Assembly: GCA_035455265.1 (NCBI GenBank)
Contig: DATIFK010000043.1
Location: 1-41,467 of the forward strand
Reading direction: 5' to 3'
Source: MGOM01 sp035455265
GTDB lineage: Bacteria; Chloroflexota; Anaerolineae; Anaerolineales; E44-bin32
Length of the DNA stretch: 41,467 nt
A program made the position numbers and the translations under genes. Below, piece by piece: positions 30,586 to 39,622 of the stretch. The notes beneath the pieces were generated by a model. That model did no database searches. It saw only the letters and a list, made by a program, of their open reading frames with translations, and had not been told where the DNA came from. Each line of letters opens with the position of its first letter. Within the stretch, counting starts at the first letter, position 1.

Positions 30586-32961
30586 TTGGCCAGGAAAAAG
30601 GCGCCGACCGTCCCGCAGGGCCGCCGGGCCGGCGGGCGTGGAACGCGATCCGGTGCGTCGGGCTCCCGACGCACTTCGTTCCCCGGCGGTTCGTCGCTTG
30701 CCTCTCTTCGCGATTCGTTGACCTCTCAATTGAGCGAGCACCGCCGCGAGGTCCTCGGCGTCGCTCTGGTCTTGCTCGGGATCCTGACGGTGGTGACCTT
30801 GCTCGTCCCCGGCCAGGGCTGGCTCGGTACGGCCTGGGCGCGTCTGCTTCGACAGGGTTTCGGTTGGGGCGTTTACGTCGTGCCGCTGGCCGTCGCTGCC
30901 GCCGGCGTCTGGTTGGCGCTGGCGCGCATCGGCCCGCGCCTGCCGCGGCTCGAGCCCGAACACATCGTCGGCGGAATCTCGCTCTATCTCGCGCTGCTGG
31001 TCGTGTTCCACGCACTCGCCGGCGGCGGATCGGCCGAACGCGCCGCAGAGATTGCCGAACAGGGGTCTGGCGGCGGGGCTTTGGGCGCGGCCTTGCTGGG
31101 CTGGCTCGTACGATCGCTCGGGCCGGGGGGCACGGCGATCGTGGTCGCGGCGTGGATCGTCTTGTCGGTCGCCTTCACCCTCGGAGTTTCCGTGACCGAG
31201 GTCGCCGGGAATCTGGCCCGTCGGATTCAGCAGCCTGAGGCGGGCAACCGGGCTGAGGAGCGACGGCGAGCCGGGCGGCTGGCGCCCAAGCCCGGGCCGG
31301 CGCCGCCGGTCGCCGCGGTTGTCCCGCCCCCGGTGGTCGCCCCATCGGGCGGTGCGCCCGCCTCGATCGCATCGAGCCCGGCGGAAGCGCCGCGACCGGC
31401 GTCGCCGCCCGCCCCGACGGCGCCCGTCGGAGGCTGGTCGCTGCCGATGGTCGATGCCATCCTCGAGCGCGGCGCGGCCGCCAAGGCCGACGACGAGTTC
31501 GATCGCCAGCGAGCGCGGCTGATCGAGGACACGCTGCTGGCTTTCGGGGCGCCGGCGCGCGTGGTCGAGATCAACCGCGGCCCGACGATCACTCAGTTCG
31601 GCGTCGAGCCGGACTTCGTCGAGACGCGCGGCGGTCGCCGGACGAAAGTGAAGGTCAGCAAGATCTCGGCCCTGGCCGACGACCTGGCGCTGGCGCTGGC
31701 GGCGCCGTCGATCCGCATCGAGGCACCCGTCCCGGGCAAGGGCTTCGTCGGCGTCGAAGTGCCCAACACCGAAATCGCCGTCGTGGCGCTGCGCGACGTC
31801 ATGGAGTCGCCCGGTTTCCAGAAGCTGTCATCGCACTTGCGGCTCGGCCTGGGACAGGACGTTTCGGGGCGGGCCGTCACCACCGACCTGGCCACCATGC
31901 CGCACCTGTTGATCGCCGGCACGACCGGCTCGGGCAAGTCCGTGTGCGTCAACGCCATCGTGGCCTGCCTGCTGTTGCAGAACTCGCCGGACGATCTGCG
32001 TTTCGTCATGGTCGATCCCAAGCGCGTCGAACTGACGCTGTACAACGGCGTCCCTCATCTGCTGGCGCCGGTGGTGGTCGAGCTCGACCGGGTGGTGGGA
32101 GCGCTGCAGTGGGTCTCGCGCGAAATGGACGAGCGCTACCGCAGGTTCGCCCGCGACGGCGTGCGCAACATCGACGAATACAACCGCCGCATGGAGGCCG
32201 CCGGCATGGCGCGGCTTCCCTTCCTGATCGTCGTCATCGACGAGTTGGCGGATCTGATGATGCTGGCGCCGGATGAGACCGAGCGCGTGATCACCCGTCT
32301 GGCCCAGCTGGCTCGCGCCACCGGCATCCACCTGATCATCGCCACCCAGCGGCCGTCGGTGGACGTCGTCACGGGCCTGATCAAGGCCAACTTCCCGGCG
32401 CGCATCGCCTTCGCCGTCGCCTCGTCGATCGACAGCCGCGTCATCCTCGATCAACCTGGCGCCGAGCGGCTGCTCGGCCGCGGCGACATGCTCTTCCAGG
32501 CCCCGGACGCCGCCAATCCGATTCGCATGCAGGGCGCGTTTGTTTCCGAAGGCGAACTGGCGCGGTTGATCCTGCACTGGCGGCAGGCGGCCTCGGAGGC
32601 TGGTATCGGCGTGCCGTCGATGCCGGCCGAGGCCATCCCCAGCGGGGGGCCGCTCAAACAGGCTCCCCTGTGGGAGGAGCTGGCGGCGGAGGAGTCCGAC
32701 ACCGACGAGCTGTTCGACGAGGCGGTGACGATCGTGCGCCAGATGCGGCGCGCCTCTATTTCGCTGCTCCAACGCCGCCTGCGAATCGGCTACACCCGCT
32801 CGGCGCGGCTGGTCGACCAGCTGGAAGAGCGCGGCATTGTCGGCCCGGCTCAAAGCGGATCGCAGGCACGTGAGGTCCTGGACTACGGGCAATTGACCAG
32901 CGATCCCGACCGAGATCGGGAACCACCGGCGCACGAAGCTTCGCTGCGAGACCGCGCCTGA
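30586..32961 (+). CDS. ftsK: DNA translocase FtsK/SpoIIIE
   Basis: Membrane-anchored motor that moves chromosome ends through the closing septum. The 791-residue protein has a basic N-terminus, four membrane segments (between about 55 and 210) and a Pro/Ala-rich linker (about 230-290). The RecA-like motor has Walker A GTTGSGKSV (about 446) and Walker B LIVVIDELADLMM. TQRPSVDVVTGLIKANFPAR and DQPGAERLLGRGDML follow. A winged-helix gamma domain (about 705-770, RRASISLLQRRLRIGYTRSA) would read polar DNA sites. Start TTG 30586 has a strong ribosome site and gives MARKK; no better ATG exists nearby. Confidence 0.96.
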   Translation: MARKKAPTVPQGRRAGGRGTRSGASGSRRTSFPGGSSLASLRDSLTSQLSEHRREVLGVALVLLGILTVVTLLVPGQGWLGTAWARLLRQGFGWGVYVVPLAVAAAGVWLALARIGPRLPRLEPEHIVGGISLYLALLVVFHALAGGGSAERAAEIAEQGSGGGALGAALLGWLVRSLGPGGTAIVVAAWIVLSVAFTLGVSVTEVAGNLARRIQQPEAGNRAEERRRAGRLAPKPGPAPPVAAVVPPPVVAPSGGAPASIASSPAEAPRPASPPAPTAPVGGWSLPMVDAILERGAAAKADDEFDRQRARLIEDTLLAFGAPARVVEINRGPTITQFGVEPDFVETRGGRRTKVKVSKISALADDLALALAAPSIRIEAPVPGKGFVGVEVPNTEIAVVALRDVMESPGFQKLSSHLRLGLGQDVSGRAVTTDLATMPHLLIAGTTGSGKSVCVNAIVACLLLQNSPDDLRFVMVDPKRVELTLYNGVPHLLAPVVVELDRVVGALQWVSREMDERYRRFARDGVRNIDEYNRRMEAAGMARLPFLIVVIDELADLMMLAPDETERVITRLAQLARATGIHLIIATQRPSVDVVTGLIKANFPARIAFAVASSIDSRVILDQPGAERLLGRGDMLFQAPDAANPIRMQGAFVSEGELARLILHWRQAASEAGIGVPSMPAEAIPSGGPLKQAPLWEELAAEESDTDELFDEAVTIVRQMRRASISLLQRRLRIGYTRSARLVDQLEERGIVGPAQSGSQAREVLDYGQLTSDPDRDREPPAHEASLRDRA

Positions 32962-32984
32962 CGCGGTACGCCTCACCCTCACCG

Positions 32985-33920
32985 ATGTCTCGACGAATCT
33001 TGTGGCTGGCGCTGGCGCACCTGGCCGTGGCGCTGGCGTGCGGCTCGACCACGCCTGCCGCCCCCGCGTCACCCGTGCCTACCTTCTCGACGGCCCCTCC
33101 GACGGCGCCCCTGGTGCGCCGACTGTACGCCGCCGACAACCTGCCGTCGGAGCTGCAGTCGCAGGCGCGCGCCTGGGCGGAGCAGCATGGGTTGACGTTC
33201 AGCGTTGGGCCGGCTTCCGAGATTCCTGACGGTCTGCAGTACATCGTCAGCCTGCAAGATCTTACCTGGACCGAAGACGCCGCCCTCGCCGATCAAGGCG
33301 TGCGCGGGGTCATCGTCGATCCGTCGATGCCGATCTCCTCGCGACTCGCCAGCAGCGTGGAGGCCGACACGCAGAGTTGGCTGGAGGCCGGCTTCCTCGC
33401 CGGCGTGGCGACGGGGCTGATAGGGGATGTTCGTGCTGTGGGCTGGATCGACGGCGACGGCGATGATGGAGCCTTGGCTGACGGTTTCGACCAGGGGATT
33501 CGCTATGCCTGCCCGCGCTGCCTCATCCTCCAGCAGGAGGCGACGACTCTCGACCCGGCGGAGTTCGTGAGCCAGGGTGTCGAGGCCGTCTTGGTGGCTC
33601 CCGGGCGGAGCGCCGAGGTCGCCGCAGCGGCGGCCGGCGAGGCGGGGTTGTGGATCGTGTGGATTGGGGAGGCGCCGGAGGGGGCTACGCTCGATCGATG
33701 GGCGGTGCGAGTTGTCATGGACCCGGTCCCGCTGCTGACTTCGGCGTTGGATGCGCTCGAGGCCGGAGAAGATGGGCAAAACTGGCCCTATTCGGTCCGA
33801 ACCGACAGTCTGACCGTCGTCGATGTCCGTCCCGAGGCGATGAGCCCGGGAAAGCAGCGCTTGCTGCTGGCGGCTCTGGGCAAGCTGGCCGACGGCGAGT
33901 TGCAGTTGGTCGCGCCGTGA
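32985..33920 (+). CDS. BMP-like lipoprotein, divergent
   Basis: A 311-residue lipoprotein: signal peptide with lipobox LAVALAC (C19), then a Thr/Pro-rich spacer. The middle has LEAGFLAGVATGLIGDVRAV, the counterpart of AFLAGYVAAGVTKTGKIG in the BMP protein at 34231, and LADGFDQGIRYACP. It looks like a shortened, strongly diverged nucleoside-binding paralogue. It begins 23 bases after ftsK without a clear ribosome site and precedes the transporter operon by 310 bases. Ligand binding is uncertain. Confidence 0.78.
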   Translation: MSRRILWLALAHLAVALACGSTTPAAPASPVPTFSTAPPTAPLVRRLYAADNLPSELQSQARAWAEQHGLTFSVGPASEIPDGLQYIVSLQDLTWTEDAALADQGVRGVIVDPSMPISSRLASSVEADTQSWLEAGFLAGVATGLIGDVRAVGWIDGDGDDGALADGFDQGIRYACPRCLILQQEATTLDPAEFVSQGVEAVLVAPGRSAEVAAAAAGEAGLWIVWIGEAPEGATLDRWAVRVVMDPVPLLTSALDALEAGEDGQNWPYSVRTDSLTVVDVRPEAMSPGKQRLLLAALGKLADGELQLVAP

Positions 33921-33933
33921 CACCGGCGCAAGG

Positions 33934-34041
33934 TCGCCAGTTCCCAGTTGCCCGTTTCGAGTCTCCCGGACTCGCCCGCGATGCAGGAATCGAATCCGAG
34001 CAGCGCGCTTGACTGGGGACTGGGAACTGGCAACGGGCAAC
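33934..34041. repeat. Heptamer array upstream of BMP promoter
   Basis: GCCAGTTCCCAGT (33936-33948) is inverse to ACTGGGAACTGGC (34019-34031). The adjoining TTGCCCGTT (33949-33957) is inverse to AACGGGCAA (34032-34040). The two pairs are ordered so that they cannot nest in one stem. The array ends 12 bases before the promoter's -35. Confidence 0.75.
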
Positions 34042-34052
34042 GTCCGCCCGCG

Positions 34053-34081
34053 TTGCGTCATGGGGTGAGTCATGCTATGAT
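34053..34081 (+). promoter_or_regulatory. Promoter of the nucleoside-transporter operon
   Basis: TTGCGT (34053-34058) and TATGAT (34076-34081) are 17 bases apart, with TGC just before the -10. The leader would be about 143 bases and contains a perfect 7-bp hairpin (TCGCCGG 34091-34097, CCGGCGA 34102-34108). I recognise no riboswitch in it. This and the array account for 33921-34230. Confidence 0.65.
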
Positions 34082-34230
34082 CATCGGTGCTCGCCGGTTT
34101 CCCGGCGATCCCACTGGCTGTCCGGCCTCGAAGAAAGGGGTGATCGCAGGCAGGGACGCAATGACAGTCCACCCTCCGCACTTGACCCTGGTTCATCTAT
34201 CCCCATCCACTTCCTAAAGGAGAAGGAGAA

Positions 34231-35262
34231 ATGCAGAAGAAGAGTTTCGCCGCCCTTTCGCTTCTGTTGGTGGCAGCGTTCGTGCTGTCCGCCTGCGGAG
34301 GGGCCGCCCCCGCCGCGAAGGCGAAGGTCTGCCAGGTCACGGACACGGGCGGCATCGACGACAAGTCGTTCAACGCCACCGCCTGGAAGGGTGTCGAGGA
34401 TGCCGTCGCTCAGCTCGGTGTCGAGGGCAAGTACCTCGAGTCGCAGCAGCAGACGGACTATGAGAAGAACATCAACGCCTTCCTCGACGAAGGTTGCAAC
34501 CTGATCATCACGGTCGGCTTCCTGCTCGGTGATGCCACCAAGGCCGCGGCCGAGGCGAATCCCGACACGAAGTTCTCGATCGTCGACTTCGCCTATGACC
34601 CGACCATCCCGAACGTCCTGGGGCAGGTCTTCAACACCGACGAAGCCGCCTTCCTGGCCGGGTATGTGGCTGCCGGGGTGACCAAGACCGGAAAGATCGG
34701 CACGTTCGGCGGGATCCAGATCCCGACGGTGACGGTCTTCATGGACGGCTACGCCCTCGGGGCGCAGTACTACAACTCGAAGCACGGGACCAACGTCGAG
34801 GTCCTGGGCTGGGATCCGGCGACGCAGACCGGGCTCTTCACCGGCAACTTCGAGAGCACGGATGACGGGCGGGCGATGGGCGAGACGCTGATGGACGAAG
34901 GCGCCGACATCATCATGCCGGTCGCCGGCCCGGTCGGCTTGGGCACGGCGGCGGCGGTTCAGGAGCGTGGCGGCGGCTACATCATCGGCGTCGACACCGA
35001 CTGGACGGTGACCTCGCCGGAGTACACGGCCATCACGCTGACCTCCGTCCTCAAGCACATGGACGTCACGACCCTCAACGCCGTCAAGTCCGTGCTGGAC
35101 GGCACGTTCGCGGGCGGTGTGACGGTGGGTACGCTGACCAACGGCGGCGTCGGGCTCGCCGAGTTCCACGCTCTCGACTCGATGGTTTCGGCCGAGCTCA
35201 AGGCTGAGCTGGACCAGGTCAAGGCCGACATCGTCGCCGGGACGATCAAGACCAAGCCGTAA
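34231..35262 (+). CDS. BMP-family ABC substrate-binding lipoprotein
   Basis: Basic-membrane-protein family receptor that captures nucleosides outside the cell for the ABC importer encoded next. The 343-residue product has a signal peptide with lipobox VLSACGG (C22). CQVTDTGGIDDKSFNATAW, the family's ligand-binding start, follows, then IITVGFLLGDATKAAAEANP and AFLAGYVAAGVTKTGKIG. GGAGAAGGAG precedes the ATG. A strong hairpin follows the gene, which would let the receptor be made in excess over the other subunits. Confidence 0.95.
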   Translation: MQKKSFAALSLLLVAAFVLSACGGAAPAAKAKVCQVTDTGGIDDKSFNATAWKGVEDAVAQLGVEGKYLESQQQTDYEKNINAFLDEGCNLIITVGFLLGDATKAAAEANPDTKFSIVDFAYDPTIPNVLGQVFNTDEAAFLAGYVAAGVTKTGKIGTFGGIQIPTVTVFMDGYALGAQYYNSKHGTNVEVLGWDPATQTGLFTGNFESTDDGRAMGETLMDEGADIIMPVAGPVGLGTAAAVQERGGGYIIGVDTDWTVTSPEYTAITLTSVLKHMDVTTLNAVKSVLDGTFAGGVTVGTLTNGGVGLAEFHALDSMVSAELKAELDQVKADIVAGTIKTKP

Positions 35263-35303
35263 GCTGTCCCGGACCGCTGACGGATTGGATGCACGTGAAT
35301 TGG

Positions 35304-35335
35304 GCGCGGGGGCTGGTCATCACCAGCCCCCGCGC
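35304..35335 (+). terminator. Hairpin between BMP and ATPase genes
   Basis: GCGCGGGGGCTGGT, loop CATC, then ACCAGCCCCCGCGC: a perfect 14-bp stem followed by TGGTTTCC. It could terminate part of the transcription from the BMP promoter or protect the 3' end of the BMP mRNA. Confidence 0.7.
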
Positions 35336-35359
35336 TGGTTTCCATCCGGGCGCGCCGCA

Positions 35360-35368
35360 TGGTAGAAT
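35360..35368 (+). promoter_or_regulatory. Extended -10 before ATPase gene
   Basis: TGG-TAGAAT follows the hairpin and lies 30 bases before ATG 35399, giving the ATPase and permease genes their own promoter. The -35 (TTTCCA, 18 bases off) is weak. Confidence 0.5.
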
Positions 35369-35398
35369 GACGGCCCCCACCGGTTCCCAGGAGTGGAT

Positions 35399-36958
35399 AT
35401 GGCCCCCATCCTCCAGCTCCGGGGCATCACCAAACGCTTCCCCGGCGTGCTCGCCAACGACCACATCGATCTGAATCTGGAAGAAGGTGAAATCCACGCC
35501 CTGTTGGGCGAGAACGGCGCCGGAAAGACGACGCTGATGAACGTCCTCTATGGGCTGTACCAGCCCGACGAGGGCGAAATCCAGGTGCGCCAGCGGGCTG
35601 TCCAGATTCACTCCCCGAGCGACGCTATCGCCGCCGGGATCGGCATGGTGCACCAGCATTTCATGCTCATCCCGGTGTTCACCGTGGCCGAGAACGTCAT
35701 GCTGGGCCAGGAGATCCTGCGCGGCGGCGATTTCCTGGATCGGCGCGAAGCCGAGACGCGCGTGGCGGATATCTCCGCCCGGTTCCAGCTGGACGTCGAC
35801 CCGACCGCCTATGTCCGCGACCTGCCCGTCGGCGTCCAGCAGCGCGTCGAAATCATCAAGCTGCTCTATCGCCAGGCCGACATCTTGATCCTGGACGAGC
35901 CGACAGCGGTCCTGACCCCGCAGGAAAGCGACGATCTCTTCCGGACCATGCGATCCCTGGTCTCCCAGGGGAAATCCATCATCTTCATCACCCACAAGCT
36001 GCGCGAGGTCATGGACGTCGCCGACCGGATCACCGTCATCCGACAGGGCCGCGTCGTCGGCACGACCTCGCCGAAGAAGGCCGACCGGGCCAAGCTGGCG
36101 CAGATGATGGTGGGACGGGAGGTGCTGCTGGAGGTCGAGAAGCCGGAGGAGAAAGCCGGCCAGACGGTGCTGCGGGTGGAGCATCTGGTCGTGACCAGCG
36201 ACCGGAGGCAAGTGGCGGTCGACGACGTCTCGCTCGAGGTGCGCGAGGGCGAGATCCTGGGGGTGGCCGGCGTCCAGGGCAACGGGCAGACCGAGCTGGT
36301 CGAGGCCGTCACGGGTATGCGCACACCCCAGAGCGGGCACATCTCGCTCCTGGGAAAGGACATCACCCGCGCCAGTCCGCGCAAAGTCACCGAGATGGGC
36401 TCCGCCCACGTCCCGGAGGACCGGCAGCGGGACGGCCTGGTGTTGAGCTTCTCCGTCGCCGACAACCTGGTGCTGTCCACGTACTACCTGCCGCCGTTCG
36501 CCCGCGGCCCCCAGCTCCAGCAGCAGGCCATTCTGGCCTCGGCCGCGGATCGCATTCAAGAGTTCGACATTCGCACGCCCAGCCCTCTGACGAACGTCGG
36601 ATCGCTCTCGGGGGGCAACCAGCAGAAGGTGATCGTGGCACGGGAGTTCTCGCGCCCGATCCGCCTGCTGGTAGCGTCGCAGCCGACGCGCGGGTTGGAC
36701 GTGGGCTCGATCGAATACATCCACGGGCGCATCGTGCAGAAGCGGCAGGAAGGTTGCGCCGTCCTGCTGGTCTCGCCCGAACTGGATGAGATCCTGGAGC
36801 TGTCGGACCGCATCGCCGTGATGTACCGTGGCCGAATCGTGGGCCTGCTCGATGCCGACGAAGCCTCCAAGGAAGAGGTCGGGCTCTTGATGGCCGGCGT
36901 CACGCCCGAGCCTGGGGCCAAGCCGCGCAAGAAGCGCAAGGTCGAAGTCACCCTCTAG
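35399..36958 (+). CDS. Nucleoside ABC transporter ATPase (double domain)
   Basis: A 519-residue protein with two ABC domains, like NupO/RbsA-type ATPases. Domain 1 has GENGAGKTTLMNVLYGLY, signature LPVGVQQRVEIIKLLY and Walker B ILILDEPTAVLTP. Domain 2 has the shifted Walker A GVQGNGQTELVEAVTG, signature LSGGNQQKVIVAREF and LLVASQPTRGLDVGS, where the usual Walker B acid is lost, as is normal for the second site in this family. ATG 35399 follows AGGAG at five bases. The C-terminus is basic. Confidence 0.95.
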   Translation: MAPILQLRGITKRFPGVLANDHIDLNLEEGEIHALLGENGAGKTTLMNVLYGLYQPDEGEIQVRQRAVQIHSPSDAIAAGIGMVHQHFMLIPVFTVAENVMLGQEILRGGDFLDRREAETRVADISARFQLDVDPTAYVRDLPVGVQQRVEIIKLLYRQADILILDEPTAVLTPQESDDLFRTMRSLVSQGKSIIFITHKLREVMDVADRITVIRQGRVVGTTSPKKADRAKLAQMMVGREVLLEVEKPEEKAGQTVLRVEHLVVTSDRRQVAVDDVSLEVREGEILGVAGVQGNGQTELVEAVTGMRTPQSGHISLLGKDITRASPRKVTEMGSAHVPEDRQRDGLVLSFSVADNLVLSTYYLPPFARGPQLQQQAILASAADRIQEFDIRTPSPLTNVGSLSGGNQQKVIVAREFSRPIRLLVASQPTRGLDVGSIEYIHGRIVQKRQEGCAVLLVSPELDEILELSDRIAVMYRGRIVGLLDADEASKEEVGLLMAGVTPEPGAKPRKKRKVEVTL

Positions 36959-36970
36959 GTGGGACCAACC

Positions 36971-38245
36971 GTGGACCCCAAACCCAAACCTCAACCTCGC
37001 AACGCTGGGAAGATCCTGCTGGAGGAACTGGCCGGCGGTCCGCCGGAGACGTCGCGCGGCCGCCGACTGCGAAGGGCCCTGCTGGTGCCTGTCCTGGCGG
37101 TCGTCACGGGACTGCTGCTAGGCGGCCTGTTCATCATTCTGACCTCGGAAGAGGTCTACGCCGCCTTCGGGCGCGGGGTGTTTACCGGGCTGGGCACCGC
37201 CTTCGTCGTCGCCGGGCGCGCCTACGCCGCTCTGTTCACCGGCGCGATCGGCGACCCGGTTCGCATCGTGACGGCGTTGCAGAGCGGCGATGCGTTGGCC
37301 ATCCGCCGCGCCTTCAACCCGATCCTGGAAAGCCTGGTGGCGGCGACGCCCTACATCTTCGGAGGGCTGGGGGTCGCACTCGGATTTCAGAGCGGGCTTT
37401 TCAACATCGGGGCGGAGGGACAAATCTTCGTCGGCGCCATCGTGGCGGCCTACGCCGGATACGCCATCACCGGGTTGCCGTGGATCATCCACTTGCCTCT
37501 GGCTCTGCTGGCTGGAGCCCTCGGCGGCGCGTTATGGGGGTTCATCCCCGGTTGGCTCAAAGCCAAGACCGGCGGCCACGAGGTCATCAACACCATCATG
37601 ATGAACTACATCGCGTTCCGGCTCAGCGATTGGCTGTTGACCGGGCCGATGAAGCGCCCCGATTCGTTCAACCCGGTCAGCCCGACCATCCTGCCGACGG
37701 CCGAGTTGCCGCGCTTCTTTGCCCAGCCGATCCGCTTCCACCTGGGTTTCTTCGTCGCCCTGGGGGTTGCCTGGCTGGTGTACTGGTTCTTGTATCGCAC
37801 GACCTGGGGTTTCGACCTGCGCAGCGTCGGATCGAATCCCTCCGCCTCGCGCTACGCCGGGATGAGCACCGTTCGCAGCACCATCGTGGCCATGTCGCTG
37901 TCGGGCGCGCTGGCGGGGCTGGCCGGCACGAACGAGGTCCTGGGCGTCAACCACAACCTGGCGATGGCCTTTTCGTCGGGCTACGGTTTCGACAGCATCG
38001 CCTTGGCGCTGCTGGGTAAGAGCCATCCGGTCGGCGTGGTGCTGGCGGCGTTGCTGTTTGGCACGCTGCGCAACGGAGCGACCAAGATGCAGGTGGCCGC
38101 CGGCATCCCGATCGACATCATCTCCATCCTGCAAGCGATGATCCTGGCCTTCATCGCCGCGCCGGCAATCATCCGCACGATCTACCGCTTGCGGGAGCCG
38201 GAGAAGGGCGAGCAGATCTTCACCGGTACGTGGGGAGGAGGCTGA
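36971..38245 (+). CDS. Nucleoside ABC transporter permease 1
   Basis: A 424-residue membrane protein of the BPD_transp_2 type with about ten hydrophobic segments. ALGFQSGLFNIGAEGQIFVG is the conserved front motif, TGGHEVINTIMMNYIAFR and GMSTVRSTIVAMSLSGALAG follow, the latter near the ATPase coupling loop. GTG 36971 is used because AGGTGGG (36957-36963) precedes it; GTG 36959 is also in frame. It has a longer hydrophilic N-terminus (about 40 residues) than its partner. Confidence 0.94.
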   Translation: MDPKPKPQPRNAGKILLEELAGGPPETSRGRRLRRALLVPVLAVVTGLLLGGLFIILTSEEVYAAFGRGVFTGLGTAFVVAGRAYAALFTGAIGDPVRIVTALQSGDALAIRRAFNPILESLVAATPYIFGGLGVALGFQSGLFNIGAEGQIFVGAIVAAYAGYAITGLPWIIHLPLALLAGALGGALWGFIPGWLKAKTGGHEVINTIMMNYIAFRLSDWLLTGPMKRPDSFNPVSPTILPTAELPRFFAQPIRFHLGFFVALGVAWLVYWFLYRTTWGFDLRSVGSNPSASRYAGMSTVRSTIVAMSLSGALAGLAGTNEVLGVNHNLAMAFSSGYGFDSIALALLGKSHPVGVVLAALLFGTLRNGATKMQVAAGIPIDIISILQAMILAFIAAPAIIRTIYRLREPEKGEQIFTGTWGGG

Positions 38246-38248
38246 CCC

Positions 38249-39514
38249 ATGGCGGCCATCACTGCACCCCGGACGTGGGTCGGCCCGACGGCGACGCGCC
38301 AGCGCGTCATGGGCGCGGTCTTCCTGTTTCTGGCATTCGCCATCTGGATCCTCTTCGGCCGCACGAGCACCGGCGATCAGGTGACCGTCTTCAACCTGTC
38401 CCCGGGCGCCTCCACGGTGATCGTGCCCGACTGGCAGCTGCCGACGTTGACGACGCTGTACATCCTGGCCTTCGCCTCTGCCGTCCTGGGCGGGATACAG
38501 CTGGCGCGCGGCTTCGGGCGGTGGACGAACCGGGTTCTGGGGCTGGTCGCCGGCTTGTTCATCTTCGGCTTCCTGGTATGGGCCGCTGCCGGCAAGTCGC
38601 TCAATCTCGCCGGCTTGCTGGCGACGAGCCTGTCGCGAGCCGTGCCCTTGACTCTGGGGGCCCTGTCCGGCGTTCTGTGCGAACGCGCCGGTGTCGTCAA
38701 CATCGCCATCGAAGGCATGATGCTCACCGGGGCGATGGTCGGCTCGCTGGTAGGCAGTGTGACTCACAGCCTGTGGCTCGGCCTGCTGGCCGCCGTCCTG
38801 GCCGGCTGGCTGCTGTCGCTTGTCCACGGCGTTCTCTCGATCAAGTACAAAACCAACCAGATCATCTCGGGGACGGTCATCAACATCTTTGCCACGGGCC
38901 TGACGTCGTATATCTCGGCCAAGTTCTTGCAGGTGCACGAGGAGCTGAACAACCCCGGGATCTTCGCCCCCTGGCCGGTGCCGGGTTTGTCGCGCATTCC
39001 CCTCCTCGGGCCGATCCTGTTCAACAATACGATGTTCGTCTACGCCATGTTCCTGTTCCTGGTGCTCATCCACGTGGGCCTGTTCTACACGCGCTGGGGC
39101 CTGCGGCTGCGATCGGTCGGAGAGCATCCCAAGGCGGCCGACACGCTCGGCATCGACGTCTTCCGGACGCGCTACATGTCGGTGATGCTGGGCGGGATCA
39201 TGGCGGGGTTCGCCGGCGGGTACTTCACCCTGGGTTCGGTGGGCCGCTTCGACGAAGTCATGACCGCCGGACGAGGCTTCATCAGCCTGGCGGCGATGAT
39301 CTTCGGCAACTGGACGCCGTTTGGGTCTTTTGGCGCCGGACTGTTGTTCGGCTTCGCCGATTCGCTGGCTTCCAAGATAGCCATCCTGGGGGTTCAGATT
39401 CCGTCGCAGTTCCTGTTGATGGCCCCCTATATCGCGACGATGATTGTCCTGGCGGGAGTCGTCGGGCGCGGGCAAATGCCGGCCGCCGACGGCGTGCCGT
39501 ACGAAAAGGAGTAG
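38249..39514 (+). CDS. Nucleoside ABC transporter permease 2
   Basis: A 421-residue permease paired with the previous one, starting three bases after it and preceded by GGAGGAGG. About nine to ten hydrophobic segments are seen. The family motif reads LCERAGVVNIAIEGMMLTGA, followed by KYKTNQIISGTVINIFA and SVGEHPKAADTLGIDV. A hydrophilic insert near residues 35-60 separates the first two helices. It completes a receptor/ATPase/two-permease importer of the BmpA-NupABC type. Its stop codon runs into a heptamer array. Confidence 0.95.
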   Translation: MAAITAPRTWVGPTATRQRVMGAVFLFLAFAIWILFGRTSTGDQVTVFNLSPGASTVIVPDWQLPTLTTLYILAFASAVLGGIQLARGFGRWTNRVLGLVAGLFIFGFLVWAAAGKSLNLAGLLATSLSRAVPLTLGALSGVLCERAGVVNIAIEGMMLTGAMVGSLVGSVTHSLWLGLLAAVLAGWLLSLVHGVLSIKYKTNQIISGTVINIFATGLTSYISAKFLQVHEELNNPGIFAPWPVPGLSRIPLLGPILFNNTMFVYAMFLFLVLIHVGLFYTRWGLRLRSVGEHPKAADTLGIDVFRTRYMSVMLGGIMAGFAGGYFTLGSVGRFDEVMTAGRGFISLAAMIFGNWTPFGSFGAGLLFGFADSLASKIAILGVQIPSQFLLMAPYIATMIVLAGVVGRGQMPAADGVPYEKE

Positions 39515-39542
39515 TCAGTCGTCAGTTGTCAGTCGTCAGTCA
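39515..39542. repeat. Heptamer array after permease gene
   Basis: Four CAGTYGT units in perfect 7-base register start directly behind the TAG stop. Partial complements occur at 39603-39612 and in the array at 39845. Confidence 0.75.
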
Positions 39543-39547
39543 AGACG

Positions 39548-39579
39548 ATGCGCGGCCGGGTTCCCTCCCGGCCGCGCAT
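39548..39579 (+). terminator. Terminator of the nucleoside-transporter operon
   Basis: ATGCGCGGCCGGG, loop TTCCCT, CCCGGCCGCGCAT: a perfect 13-bp stem, then GTTGCTCTC. It lies 34 bases after the last stop of the operon. Confidence 0.75.
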
Positions 39580-39622
39580 GTTGCTCTCAGCCTGAGCGAT
39601 GATTGACAACTGATCACTCCAC

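Noticed and set aside
34082..34230. Purine riboswitch in the BMP leader
   Set aside because: The conserved purine-aptamer core bases and three-way junction were not found; only a simple 7-bp hairpin is visible.
37532..39475. 647-codon minus-strand frame opposite the permeases
   Set aside because: Gln/Arg/His-rich shadow typical of antisense frames in GC-rich membrane-protein genes.
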